From the NCBI GenBank assembly GCA_002633005.1, contig NMRA01000595.1, positions 194,225-258,224 on the forward strand: a stretch of 64,000 bases of DNA. The letters are read 5' to 3'. Position 1 is the first letter of the stretch. The number at the start of each line of letters is the position of its first letter. Position numbers and translations under genes: made by a program. The DNA is from Phoronis australis. Its lineage: Eukaryota > Phoronida > Phoronidae. Below are positions 34,360 to 48,600 of this stretch, in pieces. The notes beneath the pieces were generated by a model that was not told the origin of the DNA, searched no databases, and was given only the letters and a program-made list of their open reading frames with translations.

Positions 34360-36355
34360 AGTTTTGATGACCGTTTGGCCACGTTAGTATTTTCTTTTTT
34401 TGTAGATTCATTTGGGGGATGGCATATTTTGTGTACTATGTCGCCTGTTACCTCCGTTATGTGGCTATTAGGGACTCGGACACTTAAGTGCACGACTGGA
34501 TCTCTATATTTTGATGCACACTATGATTCACGCTGGCACTGACATTGTTGTTATAGTACCGAGTCTTAGCTTTGATCGTTTGCTTTCCAGTGTTGTTGGG
34601 TTAGAATCTGACTACTATAGGTACTGTATTAGTCGAGATCAAACAAGACGTGAATACCACTCAATTTTTATGTGTTCGTTGGCCCTAGTTAAGCAGTCTC
34701 TGGAGCACCGATAAAGCGTGGTGCAGTCATATAATTGTCCCTTAAATGGGTCCTCTTTTCTAGTCTACATGGATGGATTTATGAACTAATTATCCAGCTG
34801 CGTCGCCGTCAAAAATACAATCGAGTACCCGCCCCGGATGGAACCTCCGGACTACTTGTACGCATTAGCTATGTAGCGCATTTCCCATGTCAACACTGCT
34901 CGAGGCTGAATGCAAAAATGACAGTTCAGGGTCAGAATGGTTGAACTCAAATGCCTGGACGGGTTAAATGCCGAGTGCTGATGCAATCACCAGTTTTCTG
35001 GTACCCGCTGTACGGTGGATAACAACATATTGTAATCAGGTGACTTTGCTAAATGGGTGGATATTATGTCTGGCAAATTAATTCAACGATTCTGCTTTGA
35101 CTTGCATGCTATGCATTGCAGACGGAGCTCCGACGACCTAGTTATTTGTAAAAGCGTTTGGGAATTTCCAAGAGTTCAGAACAGTACATTAAGTACGTCA
35201 CAAGTTCAGTCGTAATCACTATCGCGCCTGTAGTAAAGAATAGAAACATACGTGGGAGTGGTGCGTTGGTGTAAAGTAGGTATTTTGCTTATTGGCGGCA
35301 ACTTGAATTATGTCATTGTTGTTTGATGTGATACGCTACTGTTGTGATTTGTTTTGCAAACGAAGTGGTTCTCTTGCCGCGTGATAAACCAGTACTGAAA
35401 CCGGCACAGTGTAGGTAATGAGCTATGGAGCTTATGTAATGGTCTACAGTAGAAAGATTTTTCACTGCAGCGGTTATCTAACCGACAAGTTATCGAGCGG
35501 AAGTATATGAGTTGACGCGTCTAATTTTTGCCATGTGCGCGTATTAAGCCCAATGCGTTTTCATCCAAAATTATTGACTCGTTCATGTGCCATTTGTGTA
35601 TTTTGGTTGACCCATTTTGTGTACTTTTTCATAGTTTATCTTAGATTGAGTATACATGTACATCTGTATGTGTAGGTCTAGCTTGACTCATAAGGTATCT
35701 AAAAATATTCACACTTTGCTTTTAGTCAAATGTTTCGCATACAGTCGGATAAGCAGACAAGTGGTCACAAGTATTTTGTTCTGTACGATGCAGCTGGGGT
35801 TATCTTGGTGGCACATTGGCTGCAGTGTAAGCTATATTTGAGTGCACAGTTCACATTCTTACAGGGTCTTGTGGTTTTTGTTGAAAAGTTAATGTAAAAA
35901 CTGAATGCACGCCAAAATCAAAAGTTTTTGTAACGTTTGGTTTCACTGCTATTTTTAAATAGCTTGTTTTAAAAACTGTTGTTTATTTTAGAGTGCTTCG
36001 CATGCGTCGGATACAAATGCATGTCAGATCCTGATGCATGGGCCAAAATACGTACATGTAAATATGCTGTGTTACAAGTTGCGTGCACTTGCTGTGTACA
36101 ATCCTTTCTACCCAGTCTTTGAGTGAGTAAAATCGTCTCGTGGGTTATCGCACGTTCGTGCGTTTTGTTTATTGTAGATGTCCTGCTGCACCTAGGGTGT
36201 CAGCGGTCGTTTCCGTACGTAGCTGGTGATATTTTTTTGGATAACGTGAAATGTTGTCGCGGTCGACACTCCTCAACCGCGCTTATCGCAACAACTTTTT
36301 ACCCACCCGAAGAACTCGATTCACAAATTAATACCCGTTTTATTCCAGATCGACA

Positions 36356-36370
36356 ATGAGCTGGAGATGA
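36356..36370 (+). promoter_or_regulatory. Four-codon upstream ORF before the NB-ARC gene
   Basis: ATG AGC TGG AGA TGA lies 37 nt upstream of the chosen start codon. Its first TGA-containing overlap (36357-36359) also closes the main frame upstream. If the leader is transcribed this uORF could dampen translation. An acceptor-like TTTTATTCCAG just before (ending at about 36349) suggests that a 5' non-coding exon may be spliced here. Confidence 0.35.
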
Positions 36371-36407
36371 CACTTCGTTACGTCACGGCTACCGTACACT
36401 GACCGTG

Positions 36408-36635
36408 ATGTTTGCAGAATTGGACGACGGGTTCCCCTCGCTTTCCCTAGAAGACGAGGACGAACCAGTGCGTGTGAAGGAGTTTAAAAAACAATTTAGG
36501 TTTAAGAACGAGCATCCTATCTTCGTCGGTCGACGGCAAGAGAGGGAGACTTTGAAACAACGACTTAAGTTGGCGTCCAGCGTTGTCTCCATCTGCGGCC
36601 CTCCTTTAGTTGGAAAGTCGAGACTTGCTAAACAG
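36408..36635 (+). CDS. NB-ARC gene exon 1: start and Walker A
   Basis: 76 codons. The start is chosen because an in-frame TGA lies at 36357-36359 and 36408 is the first ATG after it. An acidic leader (ELDDGFPSLSLEDEDEP) precedes FVGRRQERETLKQRL and the P-loop GPPLVGKSRLAKQ. The exon ends AAACAG|GTTTG in phase 0. Confidence 0.88.
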
Positions 36636-39600
36636 GTTTGTTCTGTTTAATGGAAAGTAAAAATGGTTTTAGTAGTCTCAGGTCCTTTTTGCTTATCTCT
36701 GCGTGAATTAGGTGCGCAAGGCTGACGGACGAGGCGTGTTGGATCCAGTAAAACTTCCCGTTTTAAAATAATTCATCATTTTTTGGCCAAATACGATTAG
36801 AAAACGGATAATTGCCGCACAAATAAAGAAGTTCATGTTAACTCAACGTTTCGTCTTATTCAGCAAGACATCATCACGATATGTACAGTATCTCTCACTC
36901 TCATTTCACCACATGGGTGTGACTTTGAAAGAATATATCGACACTTGTCCTACAGTACATATCCTGATGATGTCTTGTTGAATAAGACGAAACGTTGAGT
37001 TAACATGAACGTCTTTATTTTTGCGGCAATTGTCCATTTTCTAAAATAATTAAAAAACTTAAGGGAGCTCCCGGCTTCCACGTAGTGGGTGAAGGCGAGA
37101 AAACAATGGGAGTAATTCAAAACCAAGATAAAGGGGATACTTAGGCAACCGAGAAGATGGTTACCCGGGACTCTTCAAGTGACTAGAATCCTTAGCCAAA
37201 ATAATACTATTGAACTTGTGGATACGAGTTATCCATCGGGTACTCGATCAGCAGAATTGGAGATTGTACCAATTTGGTTCAACGGAACCTACAGTTCATA
37301 TATTATTTGATTGAGATCAGGTTGTACAAGCTGGCTTGCCTCTGGATGTCGCTTTAGGTTCCAGCATGGTCTCGTAGAATAATGGACTTCTGTTCTTTGC
37401 AAACCCCGACGGAAATCACTTCTCACCTTTGTAAGGAATGCGTGGAGGTCAGTATAGCGGTTAGACTTCGAAATCTGAAATTCGCTTTGACGCCGGGATC
37501 GTGGATTTGTAACGGTTTATTTAAAGATTTCCATGTTTAAGCATAGGTTTAAGGAAATGTACTTTTGGAGAAATTTCAAGTTTTCACCTACTTCCTGTTG
37601 GTGTTAATCATTCAATGGACTTTTATTTAACATTTCCGCCTCCCGTTCAGTAATGCTAGGACCTCGCTAAAACGCAAGACTTCGCGAGATTACGTGAGAT
37701 ACTGCCGTGCATTTTAAATGAGAGCACGTGACTTTGACTAGGTTTTAGCTAGGTCCTAGCGTAGGTACTAGCGTCATGCAGGCAGGAAGTTCCGGCTTTA
37801 GTGATACCCGTCGAGCTCTCCACGCTCTTTGTCTCGCATCTATGCTCTATTAGCATTGGTCGTCTGCTCAACTAATTTGACGAGTCTGCCCTAGGTCTAA
37901 CCGATTGCAATAAAATGCTTTTTTTCGCATGTGAGATTGCAGTTCATGCTCGAGCTACTGACTCCAGCAAAAACCATGTAAACCATAATCACGCTTGTCT
38001 TGGGTTTGCGTAAAAGTAGAACAGAAAATGGCTAAAATAATTTGTAATTTAATTTAGATTGCACTAATTAGACTGCGGATCCACGTTCTCTATTTGTCGA
38101 GCAAGGATGAGGTCAATCCGCGTATTTAAACCATCTGATTATAAAAAATCATGCTTGTACAACCTTGAGAGGCGTCATAGTCCTGATGATCAACACGGAT
38201 GTGATCATTGTGCCCTTTGCTCACTATGTCCCTCGAGCTGAACGTTTTGTTATGGTTTACAGTAGAGATAAGAGTATGTTTTCGTGTTTCATATGGGTTA
38301 TGCAAAAAGTATCGACGTCATCTTGGAAATCATTGAGTAGCATTTCGAATCTAATAAAGGTTATCCGAAATGAGACGGCATGCAATTCAATGAGTATTAT
38401 CTCGGAAAATTGCAGAAAATAAGGTAACTAAGAGACTATTTGAAATGCTGAATTACGCTTGCAAATCATGTCGTAGCTTGGTATGGGAATATTAACAAAA
38501 TGGCCTCGTTTTCGAGTTATTCTCGAGACTGATAATGGAGAGGATTTATTCGAGGCAAGCCACGCTTTGCATATTTGATTGGGGCTTCCATGTCAAAACG
38601 TTCATAGCTGTGGATTCCCACTGTGTCTCGCCATGCGGCGGTAACTGTCTAGTCCTCCAACTTCAAACTGAAACTCAGTAGTTGCGTAGAACGCTGACCC
38701 TGTGTGAAATGATGTTTTTTAAGATATGGCGCTGTTTATGGATTAAATGAATTGACACTGCATCGATTCTAGCGCTAAACAACAAAATCTCCGCAGAGTA
38801 AATTCTCTTCGACGTTTTACTAAACTTAGATTGACATCGGAAAACTGTTTTATTGCGTTTTATTCCACTCAGACGCGGAGAACAGTGAATCTTGAAAGCA
38901 TTACGGCGAGATTCTTGATACAAGGGTGCCTTTAAATTTTCTAAATGTGCAAAAAGTGATAATTCCGTATCCTCCACAGATATTTCTGGAACTGCTTCAG
39001 GAGAGTCTAGACCTGAATGTCTCGCTTCGGACGTTTTATATGAACTTGGAGGACGACAATCAAGCACTTTCCGAGTACGCGTCGAAATCGTCGATTCTCC
39101 TGCAACGAATTATACGGAGCACATCAACAGGGTTGTCGGAATATGGCGGGAGAGAGTGTACTGTTGATGACGTAATTGTGCACATCAACCAAATGTGCAA
39201 ACCAAATGGAGTTAAGACGTACTGCCTACTCCTCGTCGATAACTGCGACGGTCTTTTGGAGAGCACCGAAAGTCGAAAGGAGTTTGTGAACGTGTGTGTG
39301 TTGCTTGCCAAAAACTGCAAATATGTAAGGATCGTGACGACGTCACGGTTTCGGATAAATTTGGCGCGGAGACTTGGCGAAAAGCACTACTGTAAGCCTG
39401 TATCTACACTCTGTGTCGAGTCTGCTGTGGATCTTCTGAGAGCCGTTGCGCCTAACGTCGACTTCGGAGTGTCGTATGCAGAGGAACTTGTCACGCACTG
39501 CTGTTCTCTCCCTAGTGTCGTCCGCTTAGTGGGTCAGATGCTTGAGGAACGCAAGCAGCTGTTCACTCCCGCCGAGGCTTGCGACCTGTTTAAAAGCAAA

Positions 39601-42600
39601 TCGCTCTTAGAGTTCCTTGATGCACAGGTTTTCGTCGATGACGAGGACATGCACGAAAAGATCGTGACGTCGTTCAAAATCGTTTCTGAACACCTCCAGG
39701 AATTCTGGGCGGCGCTGAGTTTTGTGTCCGGGAACTTTTCCGCCAATGTTGCCCGCGCGATTTTGAATAGTGAATCTATTGCTGAAGTTAAAGAAGGAGC
39801 GTTAATACCTCTTGTGGATCGCAGTCTTCTGGAATATTCCGAAGACACTAAGACTTTCTTCATGTATCCTTTCTTGCGAACAATCGCTTCGGAAGTGATG
39901 ACTGAGATTGCCAACAGTGACCCTGTCAGGGAAGGGTTCGTTCATTACTTTGGCAAATGCCTTCTGGAGATCAACAAACAATGTTTAACACGGAGCTACA
40001 CCGCGGTCTCGTCTGAGCATGCGCACGAAATGGACAACGTGCGCCAACTGTTAACCGAAGCTGTGAACTGCACGGAGGCTGTCTATCCCATTTACTACAA
40101 GGTAATTTATCATAAATTTGCACATACCGCGCATGCTTTATGCAAAAGTGTCTCAATACCGCTTCTTACAGACATGCTGCGCATGCTCAAAAATAGTGAA
40201 AGCTTTCTCCCCAAACACAGTGGTGTCCAGCGAACACAAAACAAATGTTTTCATGTTCATTAAAACGCTCTAGAAACCATTGCAATATCAAAGAACAACA
40301 CTTTGTGCACAATATTAGGAAAGGGTGAACACGATGTACTTTTTAGCAATGATGCTACTGTAGGAAGATATTGATAATTGTTTTTTCTTGAATTTTACTT
40401 ATTACACTTGATTACCATTCTGTCCAACGTGGCTCACTCGTCGTCTGCTGTAATTAAAATTCTGTCGTCATATGACGCATAAAACGGAGCCACGACCGAA
40501 CACTGCAAATGTTCACGTAAATTCAATCAAAAGACTTTCAAATAATTTCGTAAGATTTGGAAGCGCTACATGTATATTATGTACACTCAAAGTGTGCAAC
40601 TAGTGACATCAATAGAATGATATTTCAAATGTGGAACATCTCGTAAATTTACGTGAATGTTTATTGAGCATGTGCTAGCAAGTATAATGTACGACATTCA
40701 GATATATTTGAAAAATATAATCTGAATTTAATTACCTATGGACAAGTGTCTTATAGGTCAGGACAAGTAAGTTTCACTTCTACTTGTTTAAGTGGACAAG
40801 TTGAAAAAGGTTAAGGTCGAGCTCTGGGCCGTTCATTACCTTCTGTTTTCGAATGTCCGCAAAATGAAGTTAAGTGTCTCAAATTGTTTAAAAATGTTCA
40901 TTGAAGTGAATTATAGAGAAAGTATTTGAAAAGCATTTCTACTGTTGAACATTAAAGCGGCTATGAACCCGCGTTCCGTGGCAAAAGCGAATTTTTGATT
41001 TAAGCCACCCCTGGCCAGTGAAAATAATCTCATTTTGCTTCTTACTGAGGTGCTCGTTATTGGTCTGAGATCATGTTGAGCGTGTAAATATGACTCGTTT
41101 TAGCAACCCAACTTGTTGAGGCTTGAGTGCTTCTGTAGACCTACAGGGGTTTCTCGCGAGAAAAGCGTGGTCTTGCAAACCTTCACAAAATCACGCGAGT
41201 GAAAAGCAAGTGTTTCGCAAAAACTTACTAGAATGTTTTATCGATATTACAGCCATTGAAGTGATTGGGCGGCGAAGGGGGAGCGTTGAATTGGGATTGA
41301 ATGAGTGTTTCCGTTCCGTAAGAACAGATTTTTCGCCGCAAGTGCAAGAAAATGTTTTGCTATCTACTGAGAACAACCCTATTCTCAGGCAGTCACCACC
41401 TATCTGTTCATTCGGTGCTCCAAATTCACATCCAATTTCTTTAAGGGGTATTCTGAGACCAATTTCATGTCGCATTCTGTAAGTGAAAATAATACAAGGT
41501 AGCTTTTGTGAATGCAAATGAATTTATTGACTTCCATGTTGACTAATATCACATTCGTGTTCTTCCTTGGCATGTCGCCAATTCAAGCATGCCATTTAAT
41601 ACACTGTCCTAATTATCGTGCAGATGTTGAACTAAGAGTCTGGTCGCTTAATTTCCATCGTTTGGGATTTTCCAAACAGGTTACTGAAATGCCATTTAGA
41701 TTTCTTTGTTTAAATCGGTACACGTCAAATTCACGAGCTCAGCGTTTTGTCACGAGGAGTGTTGTTATTTGAACAATCTAATAATTTTGCTTCACAATCA
41801 TAGACGTCTTTATTTGCCGTAAACTTTTCGAATGACTCATCAGTTCTGTGGGTATTTAAAGTGGTTCATTTGCTGATTTTACAGCCACCAAAGGACGACT
41901 GAAATGTGTTTTAATTTTTGATCTGTGAAAACTTGGTATTTCGTAGCTGTTTTGATGTCAATTTTGAATTTTAACCCGAATCACCTTTGTGTTTAAGAAC
42001 ATTACCACTCTCATCCGATCTTGAATTGTTACCAAATGATAATGAAACCCAATTCACATTCAATTATGCACTATTTTCGAATTCGCTATTCTAGGGTTGA
42101 CCAACCCAATGAACCCTGAAGCGTTTCCTTTCGTATGTTGTGGTTCCGATGCGCTTTTTGTAACAGAAATAAAACGCTATAACGGTAAGAAACGTAATAA
42201 CACCGATTTGATTTGAGGACTAGTTTGATTTTTCGTTATTTAGCCAGCTCAACCGTGCAAATGTAGCTTTTAAGTTTAACTTACTGGTGATAGATTTGAG
42301 CCCAATAAACTTCGATGCAATGCACTTGGTAATTTTGGCATTCCTGGATATGAATAAAATTATTTGTTGTAAAAGAATCAATACGACTTGTATTACCATA
42401 CATTGTTTTTTTAATTTTTTTTAAAACAACTGACTAAGAGTGGAGGTCACTGTACAAGGATTTTACTGTTTTATGGCGTAATTTGGAGTGATATCGTTGA
42501 CGTGTAACCGTTGTGACCACTTCTGCGAAAACTTTTATATAAAGACGATGATCGAAACATTTACAATTGTACGTGCGCTATTATCGTTAATGTTACTTGT

Positions 42601-45600
42601 TATTATTACTGTTATTAATATTATTGTCATTTTCGTTGCCGTTTGTTATTTGTTGTTTTATATTATTATTAGTACTGTTATTGCTTTTGTCACTACTGCC
42701 GTAACTAGTGGTATTCCAATTAGTTTCAAAGTAATTGTTACTATTTGCGTATTTAGATGACTTTAACTGACTTCGCTAAAAAACCCAGTGTTAATTTTGT
42801 GCGTTTTAAGTATTGGTCTGTCTCAATATAGATACGTATTCCCTGTGTAAACACTCAGTCTTAAACCCACATCGGGAGTGTTTGTTCTAAAAATCAATAT
42901 GTGCGTAGTTCACCGTTCTTGTTTTCTATGAATTTCGAAATAGTACTTCCACTTTCGTTTTCAATTCGCGGTACCACATGATGCAATAACCACACGTTTG
43001 CCTCTGCTGACAACAACAGAATTATTGCCAAGATTTGTCATGTGATGTCTGTTTGTACTCGTGACATCGTATTTAGGTCAGCCATTCCTAGCGTTTAGTC
43101 TGTTGTGCAAATCAATACGTGTACTAATGACAGGGGAATTCCAGACGTAGCAAGTTGTAATTATTAGTGTCATGACTTTTCAAATTATTTTTCGGCTAGG
43201 TGCAACGTCGTAGTTGTTTTCAATTGATTGGTTGTCAAAGCCTTTGCTTGAATTAGCGTCAGTGGACTTTTGTTTTGTTTTTTTATTTTTTGTAACCACA
43301 TCAATAGAAAGGTTACTCGTACGTTGGTGAACTTTGCACATGATTCGTTGTTCAACTTATTATGACAAACTTGGCTTTACATGACGCCTTCTATCGGTAA
43401 ATCGTGGTACTAGAAGGCACTCTATTCATGATTTTACATTTTTCTCATCTCACAGTCCCAATAATTGAGTTTTTTTATTCCAGTCGTGAAACACCATTTC
43501 ATTTCATCCTTTGGTTTTAGCAGTACATGTACGTAATAAGCATGGTTTCGTGTAATTTTATCACGAAGCACGTTTTTGTTCAAAATCATAAGATTGTGCT
43601 CTGCCCCTCAGGTTGGTAAGGAAGCCTTCCACTATCTGTCTTTAGTGGCACCCTACGAAAGTATCAAGTTTTACAATGCATGCCGGGAGTCTGCCAAGAA
43701 GTTTGGTACTCGTGAAGAAGAGAGTCAAATGTTAACCAACTATGGCGATCTAAGTTTAGAACACACAAGTAAATATATTTTCTTCAGTTGTATTGTACAC
43801 TAATTGTTGAATTCTGTGTGTGAGTGGTATCCCAGGATTCCAAGAAGTAGTAATCACCTTTATATTATCTCCCCTGGTGACCCACGCGTTAGATACAAGT
43901 ACAAGACTTATGACCCGGCAGTTTCTGTTGCCCCTGCTTCATTTTTTCTCTGCCTGGAGACGGGAAATGACCAGGCCAAGCCTGCTGTTTATTAGTTATT
44001 TTTTGTAACCTAACATCTCTTGGTCATTTGTTTTTTATTATTCTTTCACGAATATTCCGAGGCAGAATTTGAGAGAGTGTGCGTTGACATACAACCACAA
44101 ATTGTGCCAAAAACCTAACGGCATTGGGATCAACGCCTAACGTTTTCTCCTGTTCCCTTTTTCAGGGGCACGTGCAGACGAATGCCAGCAGGTATTTAAC
44201 GAAGCCGGAAGTCTACTTGAGAATTACCCGGATAGTGACGTCAGGAGCAGTCTTCTTGTGAAAGAAAGTTGGCTCTATTATCGAACAGGAGACTATCAAA
44301 AAGCTGTTGAGTACGAGCTTTTCATTACTCCATCTTTGTAAACTAGTTGTAGAGTGTAATTTTTCAGTCCTTCAGTTATAGTTTTAGTTGTTTCCTCCAA
44401 GTTCAGGTAAACCTCTTTTCCCAGATGCTGCAGAAGAGCCTTAGACATAGAGACACGTTGTGGTCGCAGCTACAGCCGTCTTGTAACGCAGATTAATTCT
44501 ATAGCTGGAATCTGCTTGAACATGCAAGGTAAATTTATTTGTATAAGTTGGGTGACATCTGCAAAGGATCCTGCATATCAAGTGACCTTTTGACCCATAG
44601 ACCATAACTTGTGGGTGCGCATCCTGCCACGTAATGTTCGATATTTTTTGTTTCATCAGCTAGGGAGCCCCCATTTTTGACAATTCATTGCATTTTCTAA
44701 TGACAGTAATATTTTTGAAGACACCCATTCTGTTCTTCTCACCGGTTTATAACACATAAGTTTCGCCAACCGAAATTCGTAAATCACACCTTGTTATGTC
44801 TTTGCGTTTTCTACGAACAAGTTCCTACATGTACATGTAGATGCGAGGCTCAGTGTTATTCATCTTGTAAGGTCATTTTACCTGTGAAGCAATGATTATT
44901 AGACATCTATAAATATTAGATTCCATTTATTTTGAAAAAAATGAACTCGTGTTAAAAGTGCATTATATGTCTTTTTACTTTATTGTTTTGCCTGGTATTT
45001 CCTTTCGTGAGATAATATGTATGCTTACCGAGGTTGGACTTTTAACAGTCATCGGATGTTTTAAGATATACCCCTGTAGCATTCACATGATATTTTGTTT
45101 ATTTTTAAGAAGTCTTCATACTCTGTACTGTAACCAACGCTCTTAAATTTACACCTGTATTGAACATGTTTTGTCAGGCAAATTCGTGGAAGCGGAGCGA
45201 CATCTTAAGGAAGCTCTTGAAATGAGGAAGCAGATGAACCCACTTCATCCTAGTGTCGCGGTAGCGCTCAATAATCTCGGAGGGCTATACACGAAATGTA
45301 AGATTTGGCGTTCACTTATTTGTACTTAGCTATGAAGTTTCTGGTAATATTTTGCTTACAAATCTCATAACTGAGCATCAAGATTATGGGTGATTCCAAA
45401 AAATAAGTCTTAAAAATTTTGTTTAATCCTACAGTTATCCATTTATGGCTTTACGTTTGAAAGGGAAACTTCAGTCCATGGAAGTTCTGCGTTCACAAAA
45501 TTTATCACGCGAGTCAGTTTGAATAGATTTTTTTTTCTTTCCAAAATAATTGGAATGTAGAATATCATGCAGATTTTTGTAGGTTTGGGTGTTTAGGGTC

Positions 45601-48600
45601 ACCCGCAAGTTAGAATGTCTATGGGGGTAACGCGCTCCTTTTACGGACAATCGGTGCCACCTTCATCCTTAGGTAATCTTATTTCTTGGCTTTTGAAGAA
45701 CTGTGTGGTCGTTATGGGCTCAGACAAGGCTCGTGACATTTGTTTGTCACGGCGGGTTAGTGTCTGGTGCAGAAGCAGTGTAACCGTCAGGTGAATTCGT
45801 GAGGACCTGTTGTAACCTCCTTTGTTCAAACAAAGGGTACAGACGTGGCGACGTTGCTTTGCAAGAGTAGAACGCCAGAACGTGCTTTGATGTCTCAATT
45901 ATTGCACCAGCTTTGGCTATTGTCGATGTCAAAGGGAGTTATTTTATGCATTCATTCCCTGAGTGTTCCATCGAAACAGGAACCCCGTGAAGACAGACAT
46001 AGCAAAGTCGAAAACAGACTCCTGCACCTGTAAAACAGGTAACCAGCCCGAAAAAACACGAACGCCTGGAATCGGACACGACACCCAGGGACTGAAATAC
46101 CACTCCCTCTCGTTCTTTCATACGTTGATGAAAAGTGAATCTTCTTACTTTAAATAGTTGTTGTGATACATTGTTTTACTATGTGAGAATTTTTAGACAA
46201 CTTATAGTGACGGACTGGCGTTCTATGTTATTCTGCTGCTAAAATTGTGGAACACTCTTTCGCGTGAGGTTTCCTGTTTCAACTCACAGTTTGCTGCACA
46301 GAAAATTCGAAAAATTTTCCGCGTTTCCTGTCCGATCCCTGGGGTTTCTGGTTTAAAGGTCAGAGCTCGTGTGTTTTTGAGCTGGTGAGCTGTTTTGAAG
46401 GTGCGGAAGTCTGCTTTTGACTCCAGAATACAAGTTTCGATGGAACACCCTGGTTGCACTGTGTCTGAGGGAGTCGCACTTTACTGAATGTCCACTTGTA
46501 AATATATAATGGACGAGTCTATTCTCTGTTTAGGGGGTAAGTGTAAGAAAGGACTGGATTATTCTAAGGCTTCACTTCTCATTCGGCGACAGCACCACAA
46601 GGAGCCTCACAATGACGTGGCGAGGGCCCTTGTTAGCGTGGCCTATCAGGTTCTGCGCCATCACGGATCTAGCGGAGCGGGTAAGAGTTCGTAGCCACTT
46701 CGTTTTTGTGACTTATATTTAGTGTTGGCTGTCATGCAAGGCTCGCCTTCCAATGGCTTTTATAATATGCTGTGACGTAAAACTCAGACAACGCGACGAA
46801 GGTTCCTGAAGTACAATAACATGCATTTTTAAAGTAATTTAATTGATGAGTAAAGTCTATATCAGAAATCACATCATTGTTACTCTTTCACATTTTTGTA
46901 AAAAATCCTTTTTCCAATGTTAATTCCTATTGGCTAACGCGTGTCTGACGTCACTGAGGCTGTACCGTGGGTAATAAGATAACTGAAGCTTATTATGTAC
47001 ATGTATATAGCTCATCGGGTGAATGCCTCTCGGCTACAGAACTGAGTTTAATGTGTATAACTCGTCTGAGATCTCGGCTCTCAAAAGTTCATAATACAAG
47101 TTTACTGCCGTGTAGTGTTGACTATTAGTGGAACGATGCTGTTCTCGGCACGGGTCAGGAAAGGGCCTCCGACTGTGGAGCCTTGCCTTGGTGCAAGCTG
47201 CCTTGGTGACCATTTTATATACTACAATGCCTCTAGAGACCAATGACGAATGTATTCTACAAAATTCATTTTAAAATGCGGAAACATGTAGGTCAGTCCT
47301 CTTTATTTCACCTTGCCAATTACCGTTTTTCTGAGCCCGCCCCTGTGTTCATTCGTATTTACATCACATGCTCCTGGCTAAGTTGACCTTTTTGCGGATA
47401 GCATAAGACCTCATATACACCCAGGATTATGGTTCCCAGGAAACACGGCCAGCAGATGGAGATAGCACGCCGTTTGCAGACATCAGTTAATTCTAGTGAT
47501 ACTTTCTGCAGTCAAAATGGGATGCGCTGTATCAAGTTTGCTATCGGTAAAAAGGTCAATGGTTAATTGATAGCACTAGACGCCTTGTCGAATTACAAGC
47601 TGGGTAGACAGGGTGGAACACCGAGGGTAAATTGGTCCATCGCCAGAAAATGGAAGAACGTACTGTTACATTCTTTAAGGCTAATTTAATTCTCTTCTTT
47701 CTGTGTTTTAGCAGTGACAACAGTAGTTAACATTCACGTTAAACGGAGTTTCTAGGGAACTTAGAAGTCGGACACATTTGAAATTCTGGCAATGTTGAAG
47801 AAAAATAATGGAATGTCTGTTGAACTCTCGAAACTTATAAAATACTGTAAACTGTTTATGTTAGGCCCAACGCTCACGTCCAAAGTACATTGTGTGCGTA
47901 GTCGTCCGCTTTACCTTGGACATGTAGATGCGGAGGTTTAGACTCGGCGTATGTCGTTTTTCATTTTGATAACTTTTCATTTCAATAGTTTTGTATACGT
48001 CATCGCTTACCGTTTTGTATTGGACCAAGACAAGTTCAACTTACAATGTGCCTGATACCGGCGTATAGGGAATGTGTTAGCACGTGACCCTGTTCTGTTT
48101 CCAGATGAAGCGCTGGGTTATCTGGAAGAGGCGTTGAATCTCAGGAAGAAGTTGTGTTACAATCACCAAAACACGGCTTACGTGCTGTATTACATGGCGG
48201 ACTCGTACGCGTACAAGTACGTATATTTTATCCAACATTCGCTTTACCTCGTGCCAAAAACGCACCCTGTATTGCTCCACAGAAACGGAAACAGGACCAT
48301 TGACTTTTTCAGCTGTGCAAACCAGATACCTGTACATTCTAGACTAGATACATGTATGGTCGGATTTCCTTCCTGTTCCAGGATCTGGTGCCAGCAAATG
48401 ATTTGTGGGATCAAAGTGTACAATATCCAGATTGCAGTCAATCGTCTACTCGGTATACTGACAACTCATTTTGGATAGATGCTACCTATTGAATCGCGCC
48501 TATAGTAAACTGTACCTTTAGCTGCTTGAAATTATATGAGGAAGTTATATTCATTTCTGCTAGCATATACGTCTTAAGCCTCTGTTATCCCACAATTCTT

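Noticed and set aside
38926-38979. Using the ATG at 38926 as a start for the long NB-ARC frame
   Set aside because: It would omit Walker A. The CCTCCACAG acceptor at 38971-38979 joins exon 1 in phase and restores a normal NB-ARC order.
42488-42760. 90-codon hydrophobic frame resembling a membrane protein
   Set aside because: Produced by a TTATTA-rich tract inside intron 2 of the NB-ARC gene; composition alone explains it.
48074-48478. 134-codon frame continuing past NB-ARC exon 8
   Set aside because: After 48216 it is intron read-through. Phase agreement with exon 9 requires splicing at 48216.
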